Positions 1 to 7,659 of a stretch of 18,041 bases of DNA are shown here, in pieces. The notes beneath the pieces were generated by a model that saw only the letters and a list, made by a program, of their open reading frames with translations, did not search any database and had not been told where the DNA came from. The stretch comes from an uncultured Victivallales bacterium (GTDB taxonomy: Bacteria > Verrucomicrobiota > Lentisphaeria > Oligosphaerales > JAFGRS01): contig CAILKC010000048.1 in the NCBI GenBank assembly GCA_903834675.1, positions 1-18,041 on the forward strand, in the 5' to 3' direction. Each line of letters starts with the position of its first letter. The stretch's first letter is position 1. The position numbers were made by a program, and so were the translations under genes.

Positions 1-260
1 GCGGAACAGGGTGGGGCGGCGCAGCAGACGGCTGGACTCCCGCTTCCCGTCAAGCCGCCGACGCCCTCACCGTCGCCCGGTTCGAGAACGCCATATTTGC
101 ATAGCCCAGATGGCCCCCCGTGGCCTGGAGTAAGACCAGGGGATCCGCGCCGCAACGGGACGCGAGCGCAGGCACCATGCCAGCCTGCTTGGTTTCCGCT
201 TCCGCTGAGGACACTGTCCAATAAACAGGCCCCGGAAAATGCTTGCCGCCGCGGACGAAG
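1..260. other. intergenic stretch with no supported gene
   Basis: No convincing gene is visible. Plus-strand frame 1 is open from the window edge to a TGA at 268-270, but it encodes low-complexity Pro/Ser/Gly/Arg-rich sequence, lacks the third-position GC bias of the neighbouring genes and runs into the repeat element at 261. A short minus-strand reading frame (50-313) is equally unconvincing. The stretch may be the upstream part of the repeat unit, because the partner copy at the right end is cut off by the window edge. Confidence 0.5.
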
Positions 261-480
261 GGCGGAATGAGAAGCGCCTGGTGTCCTACGAGGTTGCTGC
301 AAGTCTCATACAAGGGTTCAGCCCGCCGCGGCGGATCAGCCGAGACCCCGGCTGGGGCCGGACAGCCCGAAGATCGCGGTCAAGTCTCATACATGCCGGG
401 GATTCTGCCATTCGTCATTGATCATGGGCCCTTCGACCTTCCGCGGTCCTCGTACCATCAAATCCCCACGAAACTGGCAT
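261..480 (+). repeat. left copy of inverted dispersed repeat / possible upstream regulatory element
   Basis: This element is homologous to the reverse complement of 17852-18041. The first block (261-321) matches 18041-17981 at 57 of 61 bases by hand count. A second block (401-480) aligns without gaps to 17931-17852 at about 61 of 80 bases, and its first 18 bases (401-418) are identical. The segment between the blocks is 79 bp here and 49 bp in the other copy. Boxes of the form CATACAAG recur at 285-292 (CCTACGAG), 307-314, 388-395 (CATACATG) and 451-458 (CGTACCAT). The element sits upstream of the dipeptidase gene in the same orientation. It may be a shared control region or an interspersed repeat; no transposase is present. 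Confidence 0.85.
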
Positions 481-502
481 TACGGGCCGCGCTGCTTGCG
501 GG

Positions 503-530
503 TTGACGCCGGGGGCGAGCCATGTAGGCT
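503..530 (+). promoter_or_regulatory. candidate sigma70-type promoter for the dipeptidase-PHP unit
   Basis: TTGACG (503-508) and TAGGCT (525-530) are separated by 16 bp. A transcript starting a few bases downstream would leave a leader of roughly 45-50 nt before the ATG at 585. This agrees with choosing 585 rather than the in-frame ATG at 531, which would lie at the promoter itself. The -10 match is weak (3 of 6), so this is a candidate only. Confidence 0.35.
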
Positions 531-584
531 ATGCCGTCGCACAGGCTCACGATTCAGTCACTCCGGACGCAGGGGACGAACGCT

Positions 585-1439
585 ATGACCGCCGCACTCC
601 CACTGGAAGCCCTTGACCGCCGGGCTTTCTGGACTACCCAGCTTGAAGCGGCCCATGCCTTTATGCAGCGCATGTTCGAGTACCCGGTGAAGGAGAGCGG
701 CGAGCCGGCGGTGTCACTGCGCGAGGCCGCCCGAGCGGCGGGCGTGACCGTGGTGTTTTCGGACACGAAAATCGCCGGCTCCTACCCCCGCCACTTCCTG
801 CTGCGCGAGGGCCTCATCCCCGCTTTTGTCGCGGCTGCCCGAGACATGAACCGGCGCGGTTGGATCCTCAAGGTCGAGGACGGTTACCGCACCACCGAGA
901 TGCAGAAAAACCTCTCGCTGGCGCCCTATGTTCTCGACAAGGTATTGGCCAAGGTCATCTGGGAACTGGGCGGTGAAATCCCTTCGCCCGAGCTGTTTTT
1001 CAGTCGGCTTATGGTGCTGACCGCGACCGCGCCCAAGATTGGCACGCATATGTCCGCCAGCGCCATTGACATCTCCGTCCTGCGGCGGGGCGTCGGCGCG
1101 GAACTGGACCGGGGCGGGCCGTACATCGAGATGTCCGAGCTGACCCCCATGCTGTCGCCCTTCATCTCCGCCGAGGCGACTCGTAACCGCGCCATGATCA
1201 GCCTGGTCATGGGAGCCCACGGCTTCATGGCCTACCCCTACGAGTTCTGGCACTACAGCCAGGGCGACGCCTACGACGAGTTCCTCACCGGCTCGGGCCG
1301 ACCGGCTCGCTACGGCGCGGTGGACATCGATCTCGAGACCGGCCGCATCACTCCCGTCGCGAATCCCCGTGCGTCCCTGCACACTCCGGCCGACTTCCAA
1401 CAGGCCATGGAGAAAGCCCTGGAACGATTGCACCCGTAG
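585..1439 (+). CDS. D-alanyl-D-alanine dipeptidase, VanX/DdpX-like (peptidase family M15D)
   Basis: This predicted zinc dipeptidase (284 residues) would cleave D-Ala-D-Ala or a related dipeptide in the cytoplasm, as VanX and DdpX do in peptidoglycan dipeptide turnover. The family signature is clear. GTHMSASAID supplies zinc ligands H155 and D162, YEFWHY supplies the catalytic E220 and third ligand H223, and DGYRTTEMQ (R102) matches the conserved Tyr-Arg motif. No signal peptide is seen. An in-frame ATG exists at 531, but AGGGGA at 571-576 is 8 bp before the ATG at 585 and a promoter-like sequence overlaps 531, so I chose 585. The PHP gene follows within 15 bp, suggesting one transcript. No vanH/vanA or ddp transport genes are adjacent, so a recycling role is more likely than resistance (inference). 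Confidence 0.87.
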   Translation: MTAALPLEALDRRAFWTTQLEAAHAFMQRMFEYPVKESGEPAVSLREAARAAGVTVVFSDTKIAGSYPRHFLLREGLIPAFVAAARDMNRRGWILKVEDGYRTTEMQKNLSLAPYVLDKVLAKVIWELGGEIPSPELFFSRLMVLTATAPKIGTHMSASAIDISVLRRGVGAELDRGGPYIEMSELTPMLSPFISAEATRNRAMISLVMGAHGFMAYPYEFWHYSQGDAYDEFLTGSGRPARYGAVDIDLETGRITPVANPRASLHTPADFQQAMEKALERLHP

Positions 1440-1454
1440 CCTGAAAGGATGGCG

Positions 1455-2327
1455 ATGAGGATCACCTCAGATTGGCATATTCACTCGCGGAACTCCTGTG
1501 ACTCGGCGTCTCTGGAGATGCGCGATCTGGTCCGCGAAGCGGAGACCGTGGGCATCACCGACTTCGGCGTGACAGACCACATCCACACTCCCTACAACCT
1601 ACCCGACCTGGCGGCCTCGCGGGCGGAGTTTCTCGCCGACTCGCCGTCGCCGCGTTTCCATTTCGGCGTCGAGGTAAGTTGCGTTTCCGTCTGGGAGCTT
1701 GCCGAGATCGCTAAGGGCGGACACGAGCGGCCCGTGTACGGTCTGCGCAGCGGTGGTCCCGCGGGCGCCGAGCTGGCCATCGGCCTCAGCGCGGACGACC
1801 TGCGCAGCTATGGGATCGAATACGTGGTGGGTGGCACGCATTGGCCCATGTACGTGCCGGTCGAACCCCAGGCCATGATCCGCGATTACCACCGTCAGAA
1901 CCTGTTCCTGGCCTGCCACCCGCTGGTCGACATCGTGGCCCACCCCTGGTGGTGGATGGGCGCCTGGAAAGACAGCGCCGGAAATTACCTTACCGAACCC
2001 TGGCTCGGCGACTTTGGCGTCATCCCCCAGGCGCTGCATGATGAATTCGCGGCGGCCCTACTGGAACACGACAAGGTCTTCGAGATCAACATCTCCGCGA
2101 TTCTGCTGAATCCGCATTACCCGCCGCGCTTCGCCCGGCAGTACCTGGACTACGTCGCTGGCATCAAGGCCCGCGGCGTGGCCATCTGCCTCGCCTCCGA
2201 CTGCCACGACCCCCACTACACCGCCATCGACTTCGCGACCGCGGCGCGCTGGCTGGATTCCGTCGGCATCCAGACCGACGACCTCTGGCGCCTACCGCCG
2301 CGCGAGGCCGTGCCGAAGCAGGGATGA
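1455..2327 (+). CDS. PHP-domain metal-dependent hydrolase (histidinol-phosphatase-like)
   Basis: This 290-residue single-domain protein is of the PHP (polymerase and histidinol phosphatase) superfamily, whose members use a trinuclear metal centre to hydrolyse phosphoesters. The full ligand series is visible: DWHIH (H8, H10), TDHIH (D41, H42), GVEVS (E73), GGTHW (H129), IVAHPWW (H163) and SDCHD (D249, H251). All motifs are intact, so the enzyme should be active. The actual substrate cannot be told from sequence; it is not flanked by histidine biosynthesis genes. GAAAGG at 1443-1448 sits 6 bp before the ATG at 1455. An ATG at 1449 is also in frame but would have no room for a ribosome site. It is very probably cotranscribed with the dipeptidase upstream. 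The gene ends just before a hairpin block that could stop transcription. Confidence 0.87.
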   Translation: MRITSDWHIHSRNSCDSASLEMRDLVREAETVGITDFGVTDHIHTPYNLPDLAASRAEFLADSPSPRFHFGVEVSCVSVWELAEIAKGGHERPVYGLRSGGPAGAELAIGLSADDLRSYGIEYVVGGTHWPMYVPVEPQAMIRDYHRQNLFLACHPLVDIVAHPWWWMGAWKDSAGNYLTEPWLGDFGVIPQALHDEFAAALLEHDKVFEINISAILLNPHYPPRFARQYLDYVAGIKARGVAICLASDCHDPHYTAIDFATAARWLDSVGIQTDDLWRLPPREAVPKQG

Positions 2328-2333
2328 GAGCAG

Positions 2334-2409
2334 AGCCGACCCGACGGTCGGCGCTCCCAGATGGAGCGGCCGCGGCTCGCGGCCAGCCGACCCGACGGTC
2401 GGCGCTCCC
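2334..2409. terminator. triple hairpin repeat block between convergent genes
   Basis: Two identical 25-bp copies (2334-2358 and 2385-2409, period 51 bp) each contain the perfect stem GCCGACC/GGTCGGC around a CGAC loop. Between them is a third perfect hairpin, GGCCGCG-GCT-CGCGGCC (2368-2384). The block lies between the plus-strand PHP stop and the minus-strand response-regulator stop. It could act as a bidirectional terminator or transcript-stabilising element. There is no U-run, so rho-independent termination is not certain. The exact duplication suggests a dispersed palindromic repeat family. Confidence 0.6.
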
Positions 2410-2419
2410 GGCGGCGGTC

Positions 2420-3043
2420 TTACGGTGGGGACGGGAGGTCGCCATCTTCCAGGTGCAAGCCGGGGTACAGTTTCTCGATGCACTCCGGGCAGATGCCGTG
2501 GCTGAACCGGGCTTCGGTATGCTCGCGGACGTAGACTTCCACCTGGTTCCAGTAGCCCTTGTCGTCGCGGATTTTCTTGCAGCTTGCGCAGATGGGCACG
2601 ATCCCGCGCAGGGTCTTAACCTGATCGAGCGCCTGGCGCAGCTCCTCGGCCTTGGTGGCCAGCGCGTCCTGCATTTCGACCATTCGCTGTCCGACCTTGA
2701 GGCGGGCGATGAGTTCGCCGGAATCAAACGGCTTGGCCAGGTAGTCGTTGGCCCCGGCGGCGAGCCCGGCGACGACATCGGCCTTGGCGCTCCGGGCGGT
2801 CAGTATGATGATGTACGGTGGCCGGTCGGTGGGTAGGGCCCGGACGCGGCGCACGACCTCGGGTCCGGCCAGCCCCGGCATCATCCAGTCGAGAATCACC
2901 AGTGGGGGTGCGTCGGGCTGCTGCAGCACCCGCCAGGCCTCGATGCCATCGACCGTGACGGTCACCTCGTGACCTTTCTTCCTCAAGACACTCACCAGCA
3001 CGGTGCGAGAGGTGGCGTCATCTTCCGCGATCAGCGTCTTCAT
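2420..3043 (-). CDS. response regulator with receiver domain and Cys4 zinc-ribbon-like C-terminus
   Basis: This 207-residue protein has a canonical receiver domain at about 1-120: acidic pair ED (7-9), phospho-acceptor D52 in LDWMMPG, T82 and K104 in AKPFD. A coiled-coil linker (about 118-145) follows. The last ~60 residues hold ICASCKKIRDDKGYWNQVE and HGICPEC, giving CxxC pairs at C152/C155 and C185/C188 that would fit a zinc-binding knuckle. This tail is known from PAS and receiver proteins of many environmental bacteria, usually without an assigned activity. There is no DNA-binding, GGDEF or other known output domain. The start is preceded by AAAGGAT and lies 27 bp after the kinase stop, so it is the last gene of the minus-strand unit. 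It is the likely receiver partner of that kinase, which lacks its own. Confidence 0.9.
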   Translation of the reverse strand: MKTLIAEDDATSRTVLVSVLRKKGHEVTVTVDGIEAWRVLQQPDAPPLVILDWMMPGLAGPEVVRRVRALPTDRPPYIIILTARSAKADVVAGLAAGANDYLAKPFDSGELIARLKVGQRMVEMQDALATKAEELRQALDQVKTLRGIVPICASCKKIRDDKGYWNQVEVYVREHTEARFSHGICPECIEKLYPGLHLEDGDLPSPP

Positions 3044-3070
3044 GGCGTTCTATCCTTTACCCCGGAGCGG

Positions 3071-6000
3071 TCACAGTTCCCGGGAGAGCGCCTGCTGCAG
3101 CGCCTCAAACTGTGCCTCCAGCCCGGCGATGAGTCCCTTGGCGGCGCTCAGGTCGCCAGTCTTAGCGGCTTTTTCCAGCTCACCGGCCACCTCCCGCAAG
3201 CGTTCTCCGCCGACGTTGGCGGCGGCGCCCCGGATGGTATGGGCCTGGTGCTCGACGCCCGCGACGTCTCCGCTTTCCAGAAAACCCTTCAGCACCGCGA
3301 TCTGGCGCGGGATGTCTTCCAGAAAGGTTGCCGCGACTTCCTTCAGCAAGAGCTCGTCGTCCAGCACCCGGGCGCACATGCCCGCCCGGTCGAAAACCGG
3401 CGAGCGGCAGGCCGCGGTCCGCAGGGTGGAACCGACCCCATCCTGCCTCCCGCCGTCTTCCATCCCGGTTTCAGGATTCCCTGGCGGCGACCCCGGCGCC
3501 AGGCCAGCGGCGCTCAGGTCGGCACCCCCGCGCTCCGGCGAGGGCAGGTTTCGGGCCCGTTCGGATGACTTCGTAAAACAGGCGGTGAACCAGAACTCCG
3601 AACCGTGGCCCTCTTCGCTGTCAACCCCGATCTCACCACCCATCAAGGCGACGATTTGCTTGGAAATAGCCAGCCCCAAGCCGGTGCCGCCGTACTTGCG
3701 CGTGATCGACGCATCGGCCTGGGCAAACTTCTGGAAGAGGATACCGCGCTTGGCCATCGGGATCCCGATGCCGGTATCTTTCACCGCAAAGCGCAGCACG
3801 ACCTCAGCCTCACCTTCCGAGACTAGGCTTGCCCACACGGCGATCTTGCCTTTCTCGGTGAACTTGATTGCGTTACCCGTCAGGTTGCAGAGTACCTGGC
3901 GCAGGCGACCGGGGTCGCCGCGGAGGCAGGTGGGCACGTCCGGCGCGAGCGTACAGGTGAACCCGAGCCCCTTCTCGTGGGCTTGCAGGGCCAAGGGTGC
4001 GGCGAAAACGTTCAGCGTGGCGCGCAGATCGAAGTCGAGTTTCTCCATTTCGAGCCGGCCCGCCTCGAGCTTCGAAAAGTCCAGAATGTCGTTGATAACC
4101 TTCAATAGGGACTCGCCGCTGGCGCGGACGATCTCGACGTAGCTGCGCTGCTCGTCGTTGAGTTCGGTATCCCAGAGCAGATCCGTCATGCCAATCACCC
4201 CATTCATCGGGGTCCTGATCTCGTGGCTCATGTTAGCCAGGAACTCGCTCTTGGCGACGTTGGCCATCTCGGCTCGGACAGCCATCTCGTTGGCGCGGGC
4301 GCTGGTTTCCTCGAGTTGGCGGTTGATCTTCTGGAGTTCCGCCTCGGCCCGCTTCTGAACCGTGATGTCGGTGTCGGAGCCGCGGTAGCCCAGCAGGGTT
4401 CCGTCATGCTGCAGGAGGGGCAGTCCGTTGGTGGAGAGCCAGACCTGCCGTCCATCTTTGGCCTGGGCGGCGTTGACAAGATTCTGGAACGGCTCTTTCC
4501 GCCCAAAGACCGCAAAGGCGGCCCTCTTAAACGCCTCGCGCTCGGTTTCGGGATGCAGGTCGTAGAAGTGCATCCGGCCGCTCAGTTCGTCCGGGCGGTA
4601 ACCGAGAACGGTCTCGGACACATGGCTGACATAGGTGTAGAGTCCTTGGGCGTCCACTTCCCAGGCGATGGTGCCGCTCTGCACGGCCAACTGGTCGAAC
4701 CGGGTTTCGTTTTCCTGCAACTCACGGGTGCGCTCGGCCACCAGGCGCTCCAGTTCCTCTCGTCGCCGGAGCATCAAGCTAAGCACCAGAGCCAGCGCGG
4801 CGGTGAGTACCAGGCCCGTCAGCGCCGCCATCCACCCCGCCCGCCGCGGATGCAGACGCATGAACTCGGGTCCGGCGTGGGCGGTCACGGCAAGGGCTTT
4901 GCCCAAGTCCAGGATGGGGCGCGTCAGGGCGAGGCCGGTGGCCGGCGGGGGGCGGTCGGCACCCCAGGCCGTAGCCAGCGTTTCAGGGGCCGCGCCCGGG
5001 CGCAGCAGAGAGAGCTCCAAAAGCGTCGCGTTGTCCGTCGTCGCGCTCCGCAGCAGGGTTCCCAGCCGCAGCACGGCTACGGCAAAACCGCGCAGTCGCC
5101 GCGGTTCCAGGTCGGCGAACACGGGCCGGTAGATCAGCGCGCCCCTCTGGCTTCCCGTTTCCTGCACCAGGGAGACGGGGTCAGAGGCGCTGAGCAGGCC
5201 GGCGCGCGCCGCTTCCTCCAACGCGGCCCGGCGCCGCGGTTCCGAGCCGAGGTCGTAGCCCAGCGCGCGTTCGTTGCCCGCCAGGGGCGCCACCTGCAAG
5301 ACGGGATAGTACAGCTCGCGAGCGCTGGCCGGCGCGCGCTTGCCGGGCGCGTCCAGTTGCCAGATTTCAAACCCCTTCAAGCCGGCCGCCCGGGCGTCGG
5401 TCTCGCAGCGGGTCAGGTCCGCCGCGGGCACGGCCGGAATCCACTCCCAGGCCTGGATCACCGGGTTCTTCGTCAGAAAGGCAGTGAACTGGCGGAACTC
5501 CTCGGGGGTGGCCGTGGGGCTTTCCTCGCAAAAGCTGGCCAGGCTCTCCAGTTCGATGCCGCGGAGATCGCGGAGCGTTTCGGCCAGCGCCGCAGTCCGG
5601 TCGGTAGCCAGTTGCGCGAACACCAGACGGCGTTCATGGGTCTCGCGTTCGTGGAGCATCCAGGCAGAGGACAGGGTCAGGACCAGTCCAACCGCCAGCG
5701 CCAGAGCCGGTTCGAGGCGCTGCATCCAGGCTGGCGGCAGGCCGACGATCCGGGCGCGCCGCGCCAACAGCGTCGAGCCCAGCAGCAACAGCGTCGCCAG
5801 CGCCAGCGTGAGCACGATCGGCGGCCCGGCCGCGCGCGCCAGCAGGCCATTCCAGGCGCGGGCGTCAATATCCATGCCCAGCACAGCCAGGACGGCTCCT
5901 GTTTCATCGTCGGCCGCGGCGGTCTGGCGGCCGAGCGCCGGGCTGGCGCCGGGCTTAGGCGAGTCATGGATCGGGACCAGGCCCGTTACCCAGGTGCCCC

Positions 6001-6445
6001 AGCGGTCGGTGGTGGGCCCATCGATCGCAGCGGTGTGGGTGGCGAAGACCCCACGGCAGACCTCTGGAGCATCATCGTAAACCTGTCCGGGCGGGGAGTA
6101 GTCCGGCGAGGCAGTCGGCTCATTGTCCACGAAGAAGAACAGCGTAGCGCCTGTCGCCGCGGCAGACGGGTCTTCTCTGCGTCCCATGAGGTAGAGAAAG
6201 CGGCATTGCGGGAAGGCCGAACGGGTGGCCGCGAGTTGCTCCTTGAGCCGTTGGTACTCGGGTTTCTCCAGATCGGCCGCGGTGCCGCGGAGCGCTCGAA
6301 CGTGCTCGACGTTCAGGGCCTGCGCCACCAACCGCGTTTGCCGGATCAAGTCGGCGCGTAGTTCGCGGTCGGCCCGTATCACTACCCACCCGGTAAGCAA
6401 CGCCCCGAGCAGCGCCAACAGCGCCAACCACAGTCCTCTTGCCAT
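3071..6445 (-). CDS. membrane-bound CHASE-PAS sensor histidine kinase with C-terminal HPt domain
   Basis: This is a sensor kinase of 1124 residues from this start. Order: TM1 (about 5-23); periplasmic sensor region to about 205; two TM segments (about 208-228, 243-263); a CHASE domain (about 285-445, with [20 protein letters not shown] and DPVSLVQE); TM (about 537-559); PAS (about 580-702); HisKA with H741 in [12 protein letters not shown]; HATPase with N858 (NLTGNAIKF), DTGIGIP and GGTGLGL; a ~60-residue linker; and HPt with H1069 in [11 protein letters not shown]. Kinases with this order normally carry receiver domains before HPt; here there is none, and the neighbouring response regulator probably fills that place. 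The reading frame opens at a GTG at 6514, but that lies inside a palindrome just after the pilin stop. ATGs at 6466 and 6445 follow. I prefer 6445 because TM1 starts there, although no start has a strong ribosome site. Confidence 0.92.
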   Translation of the reverse strand: MARGLWLALLALLGALLTGWVVIRADRELRADLIRQTRLVAQALNVEHVRALRGTAADLEKPEYQRLKEQLAATRSAFPQCRFLYLMGRREDPSAAATGATLFFFVDNEPTASPDYSPPGQVYDDAPEVCRGVFATHTAAIDGPTTDRWGTWVTGLVPIHDSPKPGASPALGRQTAAADDETGAVLAVLGMDIDARAWNGLLARAAGPPIVLTLALATLLLLGSTLLARRARIVGLPPAWMQRLEPALALAVGLVLTLSSAWMLHERETHERRLVFAQLATDRTAALAETLRDLRGIELESLASFCEESPTATPEEFRQFTAFLTKNPVIQAWEWIPAVPAADLTRCETDARAAGLKGFEIWQLDAPGKRAPASARELYYPVLQVAPLAGNERALGYDLGSEPRRRAALEEAARAGLLSASDPVSLVQETGSQRGALIYRPVFADLEPRRLRGFAVAVLRLGTLLRSATTDNATLLELSLLRPGAAPETLATAWGADRPPPATGLALTRPILDLGKALAVTAHAGPEFMRLHPRRAGWMAALTGLVLTAALALVLSLMLRRREELERLVAERTRELQENETRFDQLAVQSGTIAWEVDAQGLYTYVSHVSETVLGYRPDELSGRMHFYDLHPETEREAFKRAAFAVFGRKEPFQNLVNAAQAKDGRQVWLSTNGLPLLQHDGTLLGYRGSDTDITVQKRAEAELQKINRQLEETSARANEMAVRAEMANVAKSEFLANMSHEIRTPMNGVIGMTDLLWDTELNDEQRSYVEIVRASGESLLKVINDILDFSKLEAGRLEMEKLDFDLRATLNVFAAPLALQAHEKGLGFTCTLAPDVPTCLRGDPGRLRQVLCNLTGNAIKFTEKGKIAVWASLVSEGEAEVVLRFAVKDTGIGIPMAKRGILFQKFAQADASITRKYGGTGLGLAISKQIVALMGGEIGVDSEEGHGSEFWFTACFTKSSERARNLPSPERGGADLSAAGLAPGSPPGNPETGMEDGGRQDGVGSTLRTAACRSPVFDRAGMCARVLDDELLLKEVAATFLEDIPRQIAVLKGFLESGDVAGVEHQAHTIRGAAANVGGERLREVAGELEKAAKTGDLSAAKGLIAGLEAQFEALQQALSREL

Positions 6446-6500
6446 CGAAGTGCCGTTTCTTAACATGGACAGGACACGGTCTGGACGCGGCCGGCGAGCC

Positions 6501-6518
6501 GACGGTGCGCGCACCGTC
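6501..6518. terminator. perfect 18-bp palindrome directly after the prepilin stop codon
   Basis: GACGGTGCGCGCACCGTC reads the same on both strands and abuts the stop codon of the prepilin-like gene on the minus strand. In RNA it would form a GC-rich hairpin with a minimal loop between the pilin and kinase cistrons. It could attenuate kinase expression, protect the pilin mRNA 3' end, or be an isolated copy of the palindromic repeats seen elsewhere in the window. No U-run follows. Confidence 0.55.
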
Positions 6519-7241
6519 TCACGGGTCGTAGATGATGTCCTTGACCAGACGCCGACCTCTGATGTTCATCGCCTCGCGCACCGTCAGGGCCACCGCCGAG
6601 CCGTCGTTATAGCCGATGCAGATCGTTTCGTGTGGGAAGGTCGGACTCATGCCGGGCAGGACCGTGCCGCAGTTGGCGTAGCCCGCAGGTCCCAGATCGG
6701 CAACCGCAAACTGGTCGATGATCAGCGGTTCCAGGGGCGAGTAGCGGCTCGGGGTCTTGTACCAATCGCGCGCCCCGACGCCGGTCTGCTTCGAGAACAG
6801 CATCCCGTAGCCCGCCCAACCGGTCATGCCATCCCGAATCCCGAAGGCGGCATTGACGGGCACTACCTTGACCGCCTCGGCCTTGATGTCGGTCGTGGTG
6901 GCTGGGCAGTAAAACACGGTGTCGTTACCAACGTAGGAACGCAGCTTGTGCATGGCGCCGGACTGGTGATGCGTGGTGGGAAAACCACAGGTCTTGGAGT
7001 TGCCGCAAGGGCCTGCCAACGGGGGGAACTGGCCGCCGTCCGGGTAGCAATCCGCGGAGTCCTGCATGTACATCTTGCTGGCCAGGTTGATCTGTTTGAC
7101 GTTGCTGATGCAGGACGCCTGCCTGGCCTTCATGCGGGCTTTGGCGAGCGCCGGCAGCAGCATGGCCGCGAGGATGGCGATAATGGCGATCACCACCAGC
7201 AACTCAATCAGGGTGAAGCTCCGACGTTCTTGCGTGCGCAT
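6519..7241 (-). CDS. type II secretion / type IV prepilin-like protein with N-terminal methylation motif
   Basis: This 240-residue protein has the class III signal [17 protein letters not shown] followed by the hydrophobic helix [19 protein letters not shown] prepilin peptidase would cleave before F9, and E13 is the conserved mature Glu5. The pseudopilin-like proteins expanded in Lentisphaerota, Verrucomicrobiota and Planctomycetota have this N-terminus and a C-terminal head with a H-x(n)-DG motif; here H204...DG(213-214) is close to the usual H-X9-DG. Several cysteines (C44, C65, C79, C85, C112) may form disulfides. GGGAGG on the minus strand (7251-7256) lies 9 bp before the ATG. It is the first gene of a unit with the kinase and regulator. 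Its role, as secreted surface filament or pseudopilin, is not determined by sequence. Confidence 0.9.
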   Translation of the reverse strand: MRTQERRSFTLIELLVVIAIIAILAAMLLPALAKARMKARQASCISNVKQINLASKMYMQDSADCYPDGGQFPPLAGPCGNSKTCGFPTTHHQSGAMHKLRSYVGNDTVFYCPATTTDIKAEAVKVVPVNAAFGIRDGMTGWAGYGMLFSKQTGVGARDWYKTPSRYSPLEPLIIDQFAVADLGPAGYANCGTVLPGMSPTFPHETICIGYNDGSAVALTVREAMNIRGRRLVKDIIYDP

Positions 7242-7254
7242 TTCAGTCAGCCTC

Positions 7255-7266
7255 CCAAACGTTTGG
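7255..7266. promoter_or_regulatory. 12-bp palindrome overlapping the prepilin ribosome site
   Basis: CCAAACGTTTGG is a perfect palindrome centred on CG. It overlaps the GGGAGG ribosome site of the prepilin gene by two bases and lies 13-24 bp before its ATG. CG-centred palindromes of the AAACGTTT kind are typical of LacI/GalR-family operators (established). That it is an operator here is inference; no LacI-type gene is in the window. Confidence 0.35.
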
Positions 7267-7659
7267 ACCGAGGGTAAGGGACTTCTGTACGTCCCCTGTG
7301 AGGCCGTGAGCGGCCCGTCAACAGAAGGGGTCCTAACTTGGTCTCATAAAGACCCTGGGTCAAGCCCAGGACAGGAATTTGGGCGCAGGTCAGCGCGCGT
7401 CCGGCGCGCGGCGGATCAGAGATGCCGGCCCTGGCCGGGTCTTCCGCCGTACATGGGGATACCGCGAACCCGCCCGAAACGGGCTGGGCATCGCGGGCTC
7501 CAAGGCGGCAAGCAGCCTCGACGGGCATGACGTCGCCAGCGGGGCTGGGGTGGTCCGCCGCGCTGGGGGCGGGTAGAGTACGCGGCCCACAGGTGGGAGC
7601 GGGGAGGAATTCCCGGTCACGCCACTGGACGGAGTTCATCGCGAGGCAAGGAGTCGACC
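7267..7659. other. intergenic region between divergent prepilin and GH16 genes, with hairpins
   Basis: No gene is supported here. Two back-to-back hairpins are seen: GGTCT-CATAA-AGACC (7340-7354) and CCTGGG-TCAAG-CCCAGG (7354-7370). A third, GCGCGC-GTCCG-GCGCGC, lies at 7393-7409. TCTCATAAAG (7342-7351) and the 13-mer CGCGGCGGATCAG (7407-7419) recall the window-end repeat, which has TCTCATACAAG at 304-314 and the same 13-mer at 327-339. The spacing differs, so this is at most a diverged copy. AAGGAG at 7648-7653 serves the GH16 start. I could not identify a clear -35/-10 pair. Confidence 0.5.

Noticed and set aside
1..270. Open plus-strand frame running in from the window edge (possible 3' end of a gene)
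   Set aside because: Low-complexity translation, no third-position bias like the real genes here, and it ends inside the repeat block.
50..313. 87-codon minus-strand open frame
   Set aside because: No recognisable motif, mixed third-position composition, and its start overlaps the repeat element.
585..1439. Vancomycin-resistance determinant
   Set aside because: Only a VanX-like protein is present; no VanH, VanA-type ligase or VanS/VanR genes adjoin it.
2334..2409. CRISPR array
   Set aside because: Only two copies, strongly palindromic units, and the spacer is itself a hairpin.
4223..6361. Long plus-strand open frame opposite the histidine kinase
   Set aside because: Antisense shadow of a GC-rich gene whose kinase motifs are unambiguous.
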